Source of the DNA: Streptomyces sp. NRRL S-31
Lineage (GTDB): Bacteria > Actinomycetota > Actinomycetes > Streptomycetales > Streptomycetaceae
Direction: 5' to 3'
DNA length: 35,332 nt
Assembly (NCBI RefSeq): GCF_000718775.1
Contig: NZ_JOCB01000090.1
Coordinates: 1 to 35,332 of the forward strand
The position numbers were made by a program, and so were the translations under genes. This document shows positions 7,546 through 15,509 of this stretch, piece after piece. Numbering within the stretch: position 1 is the stretch's first letter; every line of letters begins with the position of its first letter. The notes beneath the pieces were generated by a model. It had not been told where the DNA came from. It did no database searches and was given only the letters and a program-made list of their open reading frames with translations.

Positions 7546-7565
7546 GGCAGGCAGGCAGGCAGGCA
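7546..7565. repeat. tetranucleotide repeat (GGCA)x5
   Basis: Five perfect GGCA units lie in the untranslated gap between the marR stop and the MFS start. On the transcript they read (TGCC)5. Such tracts can change length by slippage. Confidence 0.85.
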
Positions 7566-7588
7566 GGGGGAACGGGCAGGGGCGCGGA

Positions 7589-8062
7589 TCAGTGTGCGGC
7601 GGGGTGCAGCCGGTGCGTCAGCGAGTTGAGCGCGCCGAGGGCGGAGCCGAGCGCGTCCAGCTCGCCCTCGGTCAGCGACAGCAGGGCCCGGTCGAGGTGG
7701 GCGACCTGGAGGGCGCGCACCTCGGCGAGGTGCCGCCGGGCGACCGGCATCAAGTGCAGCCGGACGACGCGCTTGTCGGAGCTGTCCGGCCGGCGCTCCA
7801 GCAGACCCTGCCCGGAGAGCTGGGAGACCAGCGCGCTGACGTTGTTGGGCTTCATCAGCAGGGCGGCGGCGGCCTCGCGGACCGTGGCGCCCTCGTGTTC
7901 GGCGACGTACCGCAGCAGGTTGAGGTGTCCCTCGGGCGGCTTGGGGTGGGCGTAGTCGCGGGCGACCAGCCGGTCCAGGGCCCGGTGCAGCGCGGGCAGG
8001 GCGTCGGCCAGCGCCGTGGCGACGCGGTCGACGTCCCGCTGGGGCGCGCTGGGTCCGGACAT
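7589..8062 (-). CDS. MarR-family transcriptional regulator
   Basis: A 157-residue winged-helix protein. The MarR core runs from about residue 35 to 135: HLNLLRYVAEHEGATVREAAAALLMKPNNVSALVSQLSGQGLLERRPDSSDKRVVRLHLMPVARRHLAEV, including the recognition helix (KPNNVSALVSQL) and the wing D-S-S-D-K-R. It forms the first gene of an operon with the DHA2 efflux pump and probably represses it and itself. The ATG at 8062 lacks a ribosome site, but TATCCT ends eight bases upstream with TTGACA 18 bases further, so the mRNA is probably leaderless. The operator covers this promoter. Confidence in family is high. Confidence 0.93.
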   Translation of the reverse strand: MSGPSAPQRDVDRVATALADALPALHRALDRLVARDYAHPKPPEGHLNLLRYVAEHEGATVREAAAALLMKPNNVSALVSQLSGQGLLERRPDSSDKRVVRLHLMPVARRHLAEVRALQVAHLDRALLSLTEGELDALGSALGALNSLTHRLHPAAH

Positions 8063-8069
8063 GACATAC

Positions 8070-8099
8070 AGGATAGCTATGTCCTCATACCCATGTCAA
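8070..8099 (-). promoter_or_regulatory. leaderless promoter of the marR-MFS operon
   Basis: On the minus strand, TTGACA (8099-8094) and TATCCT (8075-8070) are 18 bases apart, and the start ATG follows seven bases after the -10. This is a consensus -35 with a good -10. Confidence 0.65.
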
Positions 8100-8117
8100 A
8101 AAGGTATGAGGCCATAG
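8077..8117. promoter_or_regulatory. 15-bp inverted repeat, candidate MarR operator
   Basis: CTATGTCCTCATACC (8077-8091) and GGTATGAGGCCATAG (8103-8117) are inverted copies with one mismatch, around an 11-base spacer that contains most of the marR -35. Each arm holds TATGAGGMCATA. A further GACATA/TATGTC pair (8063-8083) extends toward the start codon. A MarR dimer bound here would block marR transcription and lies about 60 bases upstream of the divergent YciO gene. Confidence 0.65.
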
Positions 8118-8164
8118 GCACGGCGTTCCGGGTGCCGCCGCGCGACCCCGACCGGGGCACGGCA

Positions 8165-8170
8165 TAAGCT
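8165..8170 (+). promoter_or_regulatory. -10 element TAAGCT, probable leaderless start
   Basis: TAAGCT followed by six bases and then ATG 8177. No ribosome site precedes the ATG, which supports a leaderless mRNA. Confidence 0.5.
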
Positions 8171-8176
8171 CGGCGG

Positions 8177-8797
8177 ATGGCGAAGTACTTCGACGTGCAC
8201 CCCGACAACCCGCAGCCGCGCAGCATCGCCCAGATCGCGGACGCGGTGCGCTCGGACGCACTCATCGCATACCCGACCGACTCCTGTTACGCGCTCGGCT
8301 GCCGGCTGGGCAGCCGCGACGGCATGGACCGCATCCGTGCCATCCGCCACCTGGACGACCGGCACCACTTCACCCTGATGTGCCGGGACTTCGCGCAGCT
8401 GGGCCAGTTCGTCCGGGTGGACAACGACGTCTTCCGGGCCGTGAAGGCGTCGACGCCCGGCAGCTACACCTTCATCCTCCCGGCCACCCGGGAGGTGCCG
8501 CGCAAGCTGCTGCACCCGAAGAAGAAGACCGTGGGCGTACGCATCCCCGACCACGTGGCCACCCAGGCGCTGCTGGCGGAGCTGGGCGAGCCGCTGCTCT
8601 CCAGCACGCTGCTGCTGCCGGACGAGGAGGAGCCGTTGACCCAGGGCTGGGAGATCAAGGACCGGCTCGACCACGTGGTGGACGCCGTGGTCGACTCGGG
8701 CGACTGCGGCACCGAACCGACGACCGTGGTCGACTTCTCGGGCGGCGAGGCGGAGATCGTCCGGCGGGGCGCGGGGGACACCAGCCGCTTCGAGTGA
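8177..8797 (+). CDS. YciO/Sua5/YwlC-family (threonylcarbamoyl-AMP synthase-like) protein
   Basis: A 206-residue single-domain protein of the dsRNA-binding YrdC/Sua5 fold. The N-terminal SIAQIADAVRSDALIAYPTDSCYALGCRLGSR and the segment SYTFILPATREVPRKLLHPKKKTVGVRIPDH match the family, with the basic patch that binds ATP or RNA. The TsaC/Sua5 enzymes make L-threonylcarbamoyl-adenylate for tRNA t6A37; the YciO subgroup has weak or unproven activity. This length without the C-terminal Sua5 domain, and the KKKTVGVRIPDH segment, point to the YciO subgroup, so it is probably not the essential copy. It diverges from marR. Confidence 0.85.
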   Translation: MAKYFDVHPDNPQPRSIAQIADAVRSDALIAYPTDSCYALGCRLGSRDGMDRIRAIRHLDDRHHFTLMCRDFAQLGQFVRVDNDVFRAVKASTPGSYTFILPATREVPRKLLHPKKKTVGVRIPDHVATQALLAELGEPLLSSTLLLPDEEEPLTQGWEIKDRLDHVVDAVVDSGDCGTEPTTVVDFSGGEAEIVRRGAGDTSRFE

Positions 8798-8912
8798 GGG
8801 CGGCGCACCGGGTGCGGGACCGCCGGTCCGCGCGTGACAGCATGGGGCGGTGCCGCGGCGCCGGGGGCCACCGCCTCCCGGCACCCCGTTCCCGAGGGAG
8901 GGCCTGCTCACC

Positions 8913-9668
8913 ATGACCGATGTCCAGGGCGACGTTGTCGACGTCCCGACCGAGGACGGCGTCGCCGATGCCTACCTCGCCCGTCCGGCCGACGGGCGCC
9001 CCCGTCCGGGCGTGCTGTTCTACCAGGACGCCTACGGGCTGCGACCGCACCTGAGGTCGATGGCCGACCGGCTGGCCGCCGCCGGTTACACCGTGCTGGT
9101 GCCGAACGTCTTCTACCGGCTCGGCCGGACACCGGTCGTGGACCTGCCCGAGTTCATCGACCCGGGCGCCGACCCGACCATCTGGGAGCGGCTCGGCCCG
9201 ATCCTGGCCGGGCTGACGTCCGACCTGGTCAAGCGGGACGCGGACGCGTATCTGCGCTGGCTGGCCGAGAGCCCGCTCGTGGCGGACGGCCCCGTCGCGA
9301 TCACCGGCTACTGCATGGGGTCCCGGCTGGCACTGTGGACCGCGGGCGCCCATCCGGAGCGGGTCGCGGCCGCGGCCGGCTTCCACGGCGGGGCCCTCGC
9401 CACGGACGCCCCGGACAGCCCGCACCTGGAGGCCCCGCGCATCACGGCGGAGCTGTACTTCGGGCACGCCGACGAGGATCCGTCGCTGCCCCCGGAGCAG
9501 GTGGCGCGGTTCGAGGAGGCCCTGACCGCCGCCGGGGTACGGCACACCTGCGAGGTGTATCCCGGCGCCCATCACGGCTACACCCAGGCGGACACCCCGG
9601 CGTACGACCGGGAGGCCGCCGAGCGGCACTGGGCGGCACTGCTGGAGCTGCTCAAGCGCGCCTTCTGA
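8913..9668 (+). CDS. dienelactone hydrolase-family alpha/beta hydrolase
   Basis: A 251-residue cytoplasmic alpha/beta hydrolase. The nucleophile elbow is GYCMGS with Cys134 as nucleophile, as in true dienelactone hydrolases; the acid is in GHADEDPSLPP (Asp187 or Asp189) and the base is in AHHGY (His220 or His221). The N-terminus (VVDVPTEDGVADAYLARP...GVLFYQDAYGLRPHLRSMADRLAAAGY) matches the family. ATG 8913 follows GGGAGGG by about ten bases; the frame is open to 8850. No aromatic-degradation genes are adjacent, so the physiological ester is unknown. A perfect 15-bp-stem terminator follows. Confidence 0.88.
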   Translation: MTDVQGDVVDVPTEDGVADAYLARPADGRPRPGVLFYQDAYGLRPHLRSMADRLAAAGYTVLVPNVFYRLGRTPVVDLPEFIDPGADPTIWERLGPILAGLTSDLVKRDADAYLRWLAESPLVADGPVAITGYCMGSRLALWTAGAHPERVAAAAGFHGGALATDAPDSPHLEAPRITAELYFGHADEDPSLPPEQVARFEEALTAAGVRHTCEVYPGAHHGYTQADTPAYDREAAERHWAALLELLKRAF

Positions 9669-9674
9669 GGCCGC

Positions 9675-9708
9675 GGTCCGGTGCCCGCCGACCGGCGGGC
9701 ACCGGACC
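9675..9708 (+). terminator. intrinsic terminator after the hydrolase gene
   Basis: A 15-bp perfect stem (9675-9689 with 9694-9708) closes a GACC tetraloop, seven bases after the stop codon. No U-tract, normal for streptomycetes. It isolates the hydrolase from the glucanase promoter. Confidence 0.8.
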
Positions 9709-9726
9709 GATCCCGTCCGCGGCTCA

Positions 9727-9780
9727 TTGACATGTACCCGTCGGAAAGCGAGTCTGAAGGCGCGTTTGAGAGCGCTCTCA
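9727..9780 (+). promoter_or_regulatory. glucanase promoter region with LacI-type operator
   Basis: A consensus -35 TTGACA (9727-9732) is followed by a poorly conserved -10, and then by a perfect 14-bp palindrome TGAGAGCGCTCTCA (9767-9780). The palindrome closely resembles the CebR box TGGGAGCGCTCCCA of streptomycetes and fits LacI-family regulators of glycoside hydrolases. It ends 51 bases before the GTG start. No LacI gene lies in this window. Confidence 0.7.
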
Positions 9781-9831
9781 TCAGATACGGCCCCACGCCG
9801 TACGACCCCGACCCCCACACGGAGGTGGAGA

Positions 9832-11031
9832 GTGCCGCACGTCCTCGCGCGCCGCGCGCTGCCCCTGACCGCGGCGGCGGCCCTGCTCGGCGGGCTGCTC
9901 GCCCTCGGCACACCGGAACCCGCCGGTGCCGCCGTACCCGACACCATCCCGCTCACGGTCACCAACGACTCGGGCCGTCCGGAGCCCGTCTACCTCTACG
10001 ACCTCGGCACCCAGCTCTCCTCCGGACGGCAGGGCTGGGCCGACGCGAACGGCGCCTTCCACGCCTGGCCGGCCGGCGGCAATCCGCCGACGCCCGCGCC
10101 GGACGCGGCGATACCCGGACCCGCCGCCGGACAGTCCATGACCCTCCGCATCCCGAAGTTCTCCGGCCGGATCTACTTCTCCTACGGCCGCAAGCTTGAC
10201 TTCCGGCTCACCACCGGCGGCCTGGTGCAGCCGGCCGTGCAGAACCCCTCCGACCCCAACCGCGACATCCTCTTCAACTGGTCGGAGTACACGCTCGACG
10301 ACTCCGGGCTGTGGCTCAACAGCACCCAGGTGGACATGTTCTCCGCGCCCTACGCGGTCGGGGTGCGGCGGGCCGACGGCAGCGTCGGCACCACCGGACA
10401 CCTGAAGCCCGGCGGCTGGACCGGCTTCTTCGACGCGCTGCGCGGACAGCCCGGCGGCTGGGCGGGCCTGGTCCAGACGCGTTCCGACGGCACGGTGCTG
10501 CGCGCGCTGTCGCCGCTCTACGGCGTGGAGACCGGTGTCCTGCCGGCGAACGTGCTGGACGACTACGTGAACCGGGTCTGGCGGAAGTACACGACGTCGA
10601 CCCTGACGGTCACGCCGTTCGCCGACCAGCCGGGCACCGAGTACCACGGCCGGGTCTCGGGCGACGTCATGAACTTCACCGACTCGTCCGGCGCGGTCGT
10701 CACCAGCTTCCGGAAGCCGGACGCGGCCAGCGTCTTCGGCTGCCACAAGCTGCTGGACGCGCCCGACGACCGGGTGCGCGGCCCCATCTCCCGGACGCTG
10801 TGCGCCGGTTTCAACCGCTCGACCCTGCTGGTCAACCCCCACCAGCCGGACACCACGGCCGCGGACTTCTACCAGGACGCGGTGACCAACCGGTACGCGC
10901 GGCAGATCCACGCGCGGACGGCCGACGGGAAGGCGTACGCGTTCGCCTTCGACGACGTCGGCGGCCAGGAGTCGCTGGTGCACGACGGCGGCCCGCGGCA
11001 GGCGTATCTGACGCTGGACCCGCTGAGCTGA
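9832..11031 (+). CDS. secreted GH64 endo-beta-1,3-glucanase
   Basis: A 399-residue exported enzyme with a signal peptide (RR then PLTAAAALLGGLLALG, probable cleavage AGA|AVPDT near residue 33). The mature part starts LTVTNDSGRPEPVYLYDLGT and contains GRIYFSYGRKLDFRL and YVNRVWRKYTTSTLTV, characteristic of GH64 laminaripentaose-producing glucanases with a thaumatin-like fold. Glu152 and Asp168 are 16 residues apart (NWSEYTLDD...STQVDMF), matching my recollection of the catalytic Glu154/Asp170 of the S. matensis enzyme. There is no carbohydrate-binding module. GTG 9832 has GGAGG six bases upstream. It likely digests fungal wall beta-1,3-glucan and is induced through the LacI-type operator. Confidence 0.92.
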   Translation: MPHVLARRALPLTAAAALLGGLLALGTPEPAGAAVPDTIPLTVTNDSGRPEPVYLYDLGTQLSSGRQGWADANGAFHAWPAGGNPPTPAPDAAIPGPAAGQSMTLRIPKFSGRIYFSYGRKLDFRLTTGGLVQPAVQNPSDPNRDILFNWSEYTLDDSGLWLNSTQVDMFSAPYAVGVRRADGSVGTTGHLKPGGWTGFFDALRGQPGGWAGLVQTRSDGTVLRALSPLYGVETGVLPANVLDDYVNRVWRKYTTSTLTVTPFADQPGTEYHGRVSGDVMNFTDSSGAVVTSFRKPDAASVFGCHKLLDAPDDRVRGPISRTLCAGFNRSTLLVNPHQPDTTAADFYQDAVTNRYARQIHARTADGKAYAFAFDDVGGQESLVHDGGPRQAYLTLDPLS

Positions 11032-11035
11032 CACG

Positions 11036-11075
11036 CCGTGGTCCCGCACCCGGGCAAGCGGGTGCGGGACCACGG
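11036..11075. terminator. bidirectional terminator between glucanase and M4 protease
   Basis: A 17-bp perfect stem (11036-11052 with 11059-11075) with a six-base loop GGCAAG, five bases after the glucanase stop and 12 bases from the protease stop. It is symmetric and serves both convergent genes. Confidence 0.85.
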
Positions 11076-11087
11076 ACGCGGGGCGGA

Positions 11088-13487
11088 TCAGCCGGTCGTC
11101 AGGGCCGTGTCGTCCACGACGAAGCTGGTCTGGAGCGAGGCGTCCTCCACGCCGTTGAACTTCAGCGTGACCGTCGAGCCCGCCAGCGAGGACAGGTCGA
11201 AGGTCTTCTGGCTGTAGCCGGAGGCCGCGTTGGCGTTCGAGTAGGTCGCGAGGGTCTTCGAACCGGCGGTCACCGTCAGCTTGTCGTACGCGGTGCTGCC
11301 GCTCTCCGACGTGTCGATGTGCAGGTAGAAGGTGAGGGTCGCCTTGCAGCCCGCGGGGATCGTCACCGACTGCGACAGCGTGTCGGTGTGGGCCGAGCCG
11401 TAGCCGTCGAGCCACGCCTTGTACGAGCCGCTGTGCGCCGCCTCACCGCTGTCGGTGGTGATGACACCGCTGGTGGAGGTCCAGCCGGTGCCACCGGACT
11501 CGAAGCCCGGGTTGCTCAGCAGCTGGGTCGAGGCGCAGCCGCCGCCGGTCGTGCCGACCGTCCAGCCGAAGGTGGCGGTACCGGTCGCGCCGGTGGAGTC
11601 GGTCACCGTCACGGTGGTGCTGTACGTGCCCGCCGTGGTGGGCGTGCCGGAGATCAGACCGGTCGAGCTGTTGATCGACAGTCCGGAGGGCAGGCCGGAG
11701 GCGCTGTACGTCAGCGCACCGCTGTTGGTGCTGCTCGCCTGGATCTGGAGGCTGGCGGCGGTGCCGACCGTGACGGACTGGCTGCCCGGGTTGGTGACCG
11801 TCACCCCGTTGGCGGGCGGGTTGATGTGGCTGCCGACGTTGATGCCGGCGAACGCGTTGCCCACGCCGGCGTACTGCGCGGAGTTGGTGCCGTACAGCGC
11901 GGCGGCGGCGTTCAGGGCGGCGGTGCGGGCACCGGCGTAGTTGGTGCTGGACGTCATGTACGTCGTCAGCGCCTTGTACCAGATCTGGAGCGCGGCGGCC
12001 CGGCCGATGCCGGTGACGGCGACCCCGTCGGAGGTCGGGCTGTTGTAGGTCACGCCGTTGACGACCTTGGTGCCGCTGCCCTCGGACAGCAGGTAGAACA
12101 TGTGGTTGGCCGGGCCCGAGGAGTAGTGCACGTCCAGGTTGCCGACGCCGGAGTACCAGCTGTCGGCCGAGCCGCCGTCCTTGCTCGGCTTGTCCATGTA
12201 CCGCAGCGGCGAGCCGTCGCCGTTGATGTCGATCTCCTCGCCGACGAGGTAGTCGCCGACGTCGCTGGAGTTGTTGGCGTAGAACTCCACGCCGGTGCCG
12301 AAGATGTCGGAGGTGGCCTCGTTCAGACCGCCCGACTCGCCGCTGTACTCCAGGCCGGCGGTGTTGGAGGTGACGCCGTGGCTCATCTCGTGGCCGGCCA
12401 CGTCCAGCGAGGTCAGGGCGTGGGTGTTGCCCGAGCCGTCGCCGTAGGTCATGCAGAAGCAGCTGTCGTCCCAGAAGGCGTTGACGTAGCCGCTGCTGTA
12501 GTGGACGCGGCTGTAGGCGGCGACGCCGTCGTTGCGGATGCCGCTGCGGCCGAAGGTGTTCTTGTAGAAGTCCCAGGTCTCCTGTGCGCCGTAGGCGGCG
12601 TCGGCGCCGGCGGTCTGGGTGTTGGAGCCGGTCCCGTCGCCCCAGACGTCGTCGGCGTCGGTCAGCAGGGTGCCGGTGCCGGAGGTGGCCCGGTTGAGGT
12701 TGTAGGTCTTGTGACCGCCGCGCGAGGTGTCGTTCAGCTGGTACGTCGAGCCCGACAGCGTGGTGCCGAGGGTGACGGTGCCGCTGTACTGGGTGTTGCC
12801 GGTGCCGGTCTGCACCGCCTGGAACCGGTGCAGTTCCTTGCCGGTGCCCGCGTCGGTGATGACGTGCAGCCGGCTGGGGGTGCCGTCGTCCTGGAAGCCG
12901 CCGATCACCGTCTCCCAGGCGAGCTTCGGGGTGCCGTCGCCGGCCCAGATCACCTTGCGGGCGCTGTCGGCGGTGGCCTTCCTCGCGTCCAGAGCCTTGG
13001 CGGCCTTCAGCGCCTTGGTCTCGGCGGCGGCCTTGGTGAAGGTGGCGGTGGTGGAACGCACCCGTATCGTGCGCCGGCTGTTGAAGGTGGTGCTCACGGT
13101 GCCCTTGGCCAGCGAGGCGGGCGGGGTGTGCACCACAAGGTCGCCGCCGAGGACGGGCAGACCGGCGTAGGTGCGCTCGTAACGCGTGTGCACGGTGCCG
13201 TCGTTGTCCTTGACGACGTCCTTGACGACCAGCTTCTCCTCGGCGCCGAGGCCGAGGGTGCGGGCGGTGGCACCGGTGTGCTGCCGGGCGTTCCTGAGCA
13301 GCGCCTGGTGCTGGGCCGGGCTGAGCCTGGCCTCCAGGGCGCCGGTGCGCAGCGGCGCGGGGTGCGCGGCGGCCGGGGCGGCGGTCGCGGGCACCGCCTG
13401 GAGCCCGACGGCGAGGAAGGCCGCGGTGGAGAGCAGTGCGGCGCCGGCCGTGGCGCGCTTGCGGGGAAGGGGTCTGTGGGGTCTCAC
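11088..13487 (-). CDS. secreted M4 (thermolysin-like) zinc metalloprotease with Ig-like and C-terminal binding domains
   Basis: A 799-residue preproenzyme. The signal peptide ends near ATAA (about residue 37), and the FTP/PepSY propeptide spans about 45-225. In the catalytic domain, HEMSH (366-370) gives two zinc ligands and the general base Glu367; Glu390 in GGLNEATSD is the third ligand, exactly 20 residues after the second histidine as in thermolysin; NLDVHYSSG supplies the transition-state His454. A putative-Ig domain (about 560-645, SGLPSGLSINSSTGLISGTPTTAGTYSTTVTVTD) and a beta-rich carbohydrate-binding-like domain (about 652-797, beginning CASTQLLSNPGFESGGTGW) follow. GTG 13487 has GGAGG seven bases upstream. 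It faces the glucanase across a shared terminator. Confidence 0.95.
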   Translation of the reverse strand: MRPHRPLPRKRATAGAALLSTAAFLAVGLQAVPATAAPAAAHPAPLRTGALEARLSPAQHQALLRNARQHTGATARTLGLGAEEKLVVKDVVKDNDGTVHTRYERTYAGLPVLGGDLVVHTPPASLAKGTVSTTFNSRRTIRVRSTTATFTKAAAETKALKAAKALDARKATADSARKVIWAGDGTPKLAWETVIGGFQDDGTPSRLHVITDAGTGKELHRFQAVQTGTGNTQYSGTVTLGTTLSGSTYQLNDTSRGGHKTYNLNRATSGTGTLLTDADDVWGDGTGSNTQTAGADAAYGAQETWDFYKNTFGRSGIRNDGVAAYSRVHYSSGYVNAFWDDSCFCMTYGDGSGNTHALTSLDVAGHEMSHGVTSNTAGLEYSGESGGLNEATSDIFGTGVEFYANNSSDVGDYLVGEEIDINGDGSPLRYMDKPSKDGGSADSWYSGVGNLDVHYSSGPANHMFYLLSEGSGTKVVNGVTYNSPTSDGVAVTGIGRAAALQIWYKALTTYMTSSTNYAGARTAALNAAAALYGTNSAQYAGVGNAFAGINVGSHINPPANGVTVTNPGSQSVTVGTAASLQIQASSTNSGALTYSASGLPSGLSINSSTGLISGTPTTAGTYSTTVTVTDSTGATGTATFGWTVGTTGGGCASTQLLSNPGFESGGTGWTSTSGVITTDSGEAAHSGSYKAWLDGYGSAHTDTLSQSVTIPAGCKATLTFYLHIDTSESGSTAYDKLTVTAGSKTLATYSNANAASGYSQKTFDLSSLAGSTVTLKFNGVEDASLQTSFVVDDTALTTG

Positions 13488-13924
13488 TCGTACTCCTCCT
13501 GCTGCGGCCGCGGGTGTGCGGCCAGACAGACGGGCAGCGGGGTCCGCTGCCCGGGTGAGCCAGAGCCGTGCGGGCCGTGATCCGTGAGCCTGTGGGGTGG
13601 ATCGTCGTGCGGTGGGAGAATGACAGCATTGACCGAGCCATGTCACCCAAGGGCGGGTCAATCGAGGGTTTTCCCTATCGGAGCCGCACGGCCAGTGTCA
13701 CGGTGACCTGGTCGCCCGCCGTGAGCCCCCGCGCGGCGCGCACGGCGCGCTTCAACGGCCTGGAGCGCGGTTCCCGTCGCGGCCCGGATCGGCGGGACCG
13801 GTTTCACCACGCCTCCGTTCCCCTGGGACGGCGCGCATCTGCTGCCAACGACGCGTGTTCGGTGGGCTGTTGGACCCGGCCCCGGCATCCGGCCGCCGAC
13901 CGGCGCGTTGTTACCGTGCACCGC
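13488..13924. promoter_or_regulatory. 437-base divergent promoter region
   Basis: No gene is supported here. The AT-richer part (13610-13680) faces the protease and holds TTGACC (minus, 13661-13656) and GTGACA with CATTCT 18 bases away as weak promoter candidates; none is convincing. The phosphoesterase -10 lies at 13912. Confidence 0.4.
13912..13917 (+). promoter_or_regulatory. -10 element TACCGT, probable leaderless start
   Basis: TACCGT, then seven bases, then GTG 13925. No ribosome site precedes that GTG, so the start choice rests on this spacing. Confidence 0.5.
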
Positions 13925-15442
13925 GTGTCTGACTCCTCACGCGATACCGCACAGGGCGCCGGCTGGGGCGCGGCCGAACCCGGCACCTACGGACGGCTGA
14001 TGCCGGACCACGTCGAGAAGCTGTCGTGGCTGAACCCCCGCGTCCTGTGGGCCGCCCGCAACGGCGTCCTCGCGTCCCTGTTCGGCGACCCGACCGGCCG
14101 TACCCGCGGGCGCTGGGCGGCCCGCCGGACGGCGGCGGGCGCGCCCGCCGACAAGCTGATCCGGCGGGACGTACCGGAACGATTCTCCTTCCTGGTCATC
14201 GGCGACACCGGCGAGGGCGGCGCCTCCCAGTACGCCGTCGTGCCGGGGCTGCTGGAAGTGGGCCGGGACACCGAGTTCGCGGTGATCGCCAGCGACGTCA
14301 TCTACCCGGTCGGCAGCGCCGACGACTACGGCGACAAGTTCTTCCGCCCCTACCGCGACTACCCCGCGCCGATCTACGCGGTGCCGGGCAACCACGACTG
14401 GTACGAGGACCTAGGCGCCTTCATGCGGGTCTTCTGCGGCGACACCCCGCCGCTCGACCCGGAGCCCCGGCCGCGCCCGCTCACCCGCGCCTGGTGGCGC
14501 TCCCTGCTGTGGCACCGGCCGCGCGCGGCCGACGGCCGCCGGCTGGACGAGGCGCGCAAGCTGCGGTCGGCGCCGGGACAGCGGGCCGAACAGCCGGGGC
14601 CGTACTGGGCGATCGACGCGGGACCGGTGCGGATCGTCGGCATCGACACCGGGCTGCTGGGCACGATCGACGCCGAACAGGGCGCCTGGCTGCGCCAGGT
14701 GTCCCGCGGGCCCCGGCCGAAGATCCTCGTCTCCGGTTCGCCGCTGTACGTCGACGGCGAGCACCACCCGTGCCCCGTCGAGGGCGGCGGCACGGTCGAC
14801 GACGTCGTCCGGGACCCCGAGCACCACTACGTGGCCGCGATCGGCGGTGACATCCACAACTACCAGCGCTACCCCGTGACGGTGGACGGCCGCACCGTGC
14901 AGTACGTCGTGGCGGGCGGCGGCGGGGCGTTCACGCACGCCACGCACACCATCCCTCGGGTGTCGGTCGGCGGTGTCACCGAGCGCGAGTTCCGCTGCTA
15001 CCCGCTGCGCGGCGACTCCCTCGCCTTCTACAGCCGGCTGTACGGCCGCCGGCTCCGGCTGCGCCGTTTCTTCACCCTGACCGAGGCGGAAGCGGCGGCC
15101 GTCGTCGCCGAACGGCTCGGCATCGCGCCGGGCCGCGCCCCGGGCGCCGACGCCCGGGTCACCCGCCGTACCCGTCTGGTCGCCGGTCTCCTCGGCACCG
15201 GCCGCCGTCCCGACCGCCCCGCCCGGTTCCGGCTGCCCGTACGGAAGCTGTACACCCAGCTGTTCTCGCCCTCCTCCGCCACCTACAGCCCGCCGTTCTT
15301 CAAGTCCTTCCTGCGGCTGGACGTCACCGCGGACGCCGTCCGGCTGCGCTGCTACGCCGCGACGGGCAACCTCGCGCAGGAACTCGACCCGCCGGTCGAG
15401 GACGAGGTGGTGATACCGCTGCCGCCGGTGCGGCCCAACTGA
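13925..15442 (+). CDS. metallophosphoesterase (calcineurin-like)
   Basis: A 505-residue protein with the di-metal phosphoesterase core: VIGDTGEGG (Asp94), IASDVIYPVG (Asp124), GNHDWYEDL (Asn156-His157) and GGDIHNYQRY (His311), the purple-acid/calcineurin spacing. Residues 165-215 form a proline- and arginine-rich insertion. The C-terminal part (about 370-500) has no domain I recognise and ends VVIPLPPVRPN. No signal peptide or clear membrane segment is seen. The frame is open to 13568, but the upstream residues are not family-like, and GTG 13925 is favoured by the -10 element. The substrate is unknown; a phosphodiester or nucleotide is usual. Confidence 0.87.
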   Translation: MSDSSRDTAQGAGWGAAEPGTYGRLMPDHVEKLSWLNPRVLWAARNGVLASLFGDPTGRTRGRWAARRTAAGAPADKLIRRDVPERFSFLVIGDTGEGGASQYAVVPGLLEVGRDTEFAVIASDVIYPVGSADDYGDKFFRPYRDYPAPIYAVPGNHDWYEDLGAFMRVFCGDTPPLDPEPRPRPLTRAWWRSLLWHRPRAADGRRLDEARKLRSAPGQRAEQPGPYWAIDAGPVRIVGIDTGLLGTIDAEQGAWLRQVSRGPRPKILVSGSPLYVDGEHHPCPVEGGGTVDDVVRDPEHHYVAAIGGDIHNYQRYPVTVDGRTVQYVVAGGGGAFTHATHTIPRVSVGGVTEREFRCYPLRGDSLAFYSRLYGRRLRLRRFFTLTEAEAAAVVAERLGIAPGRAPGADARVTRRTRLVAGLLGTGRRPDRPARFRLPVRKLYTQLFSPSSATYSPPFFKSFLRLDVTADAVRLRCYAATGNLAQELDPPVEDEVVIPLPPVRPN

Positions 15443-15509
15443 TCACACGGTTGTCACACTCGCCTGCCAGAATCGGGAGGGAGCAGACACACGACCGCTG
15501 GAGGACCCC

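Noticed and set aside
5188..7629. 813-residue plus-strand open frame
   Set aside because: Antisense to the MFS gene and the repeat stretch; low-complexity Gly/Glu/Arg content with no family motif.
10311..13580. 1089-residue plus-strand open frame
   Set aside because: Antisense to the M4 protease and overlapping the glucanase; the protease has catalytic motifs and a ribosome site.
13658..13921. Minus-strand frame of 87 residues upstream of the protease
   Set aside because: No ribosome site or motif, and it lies in the divergent promoter region.
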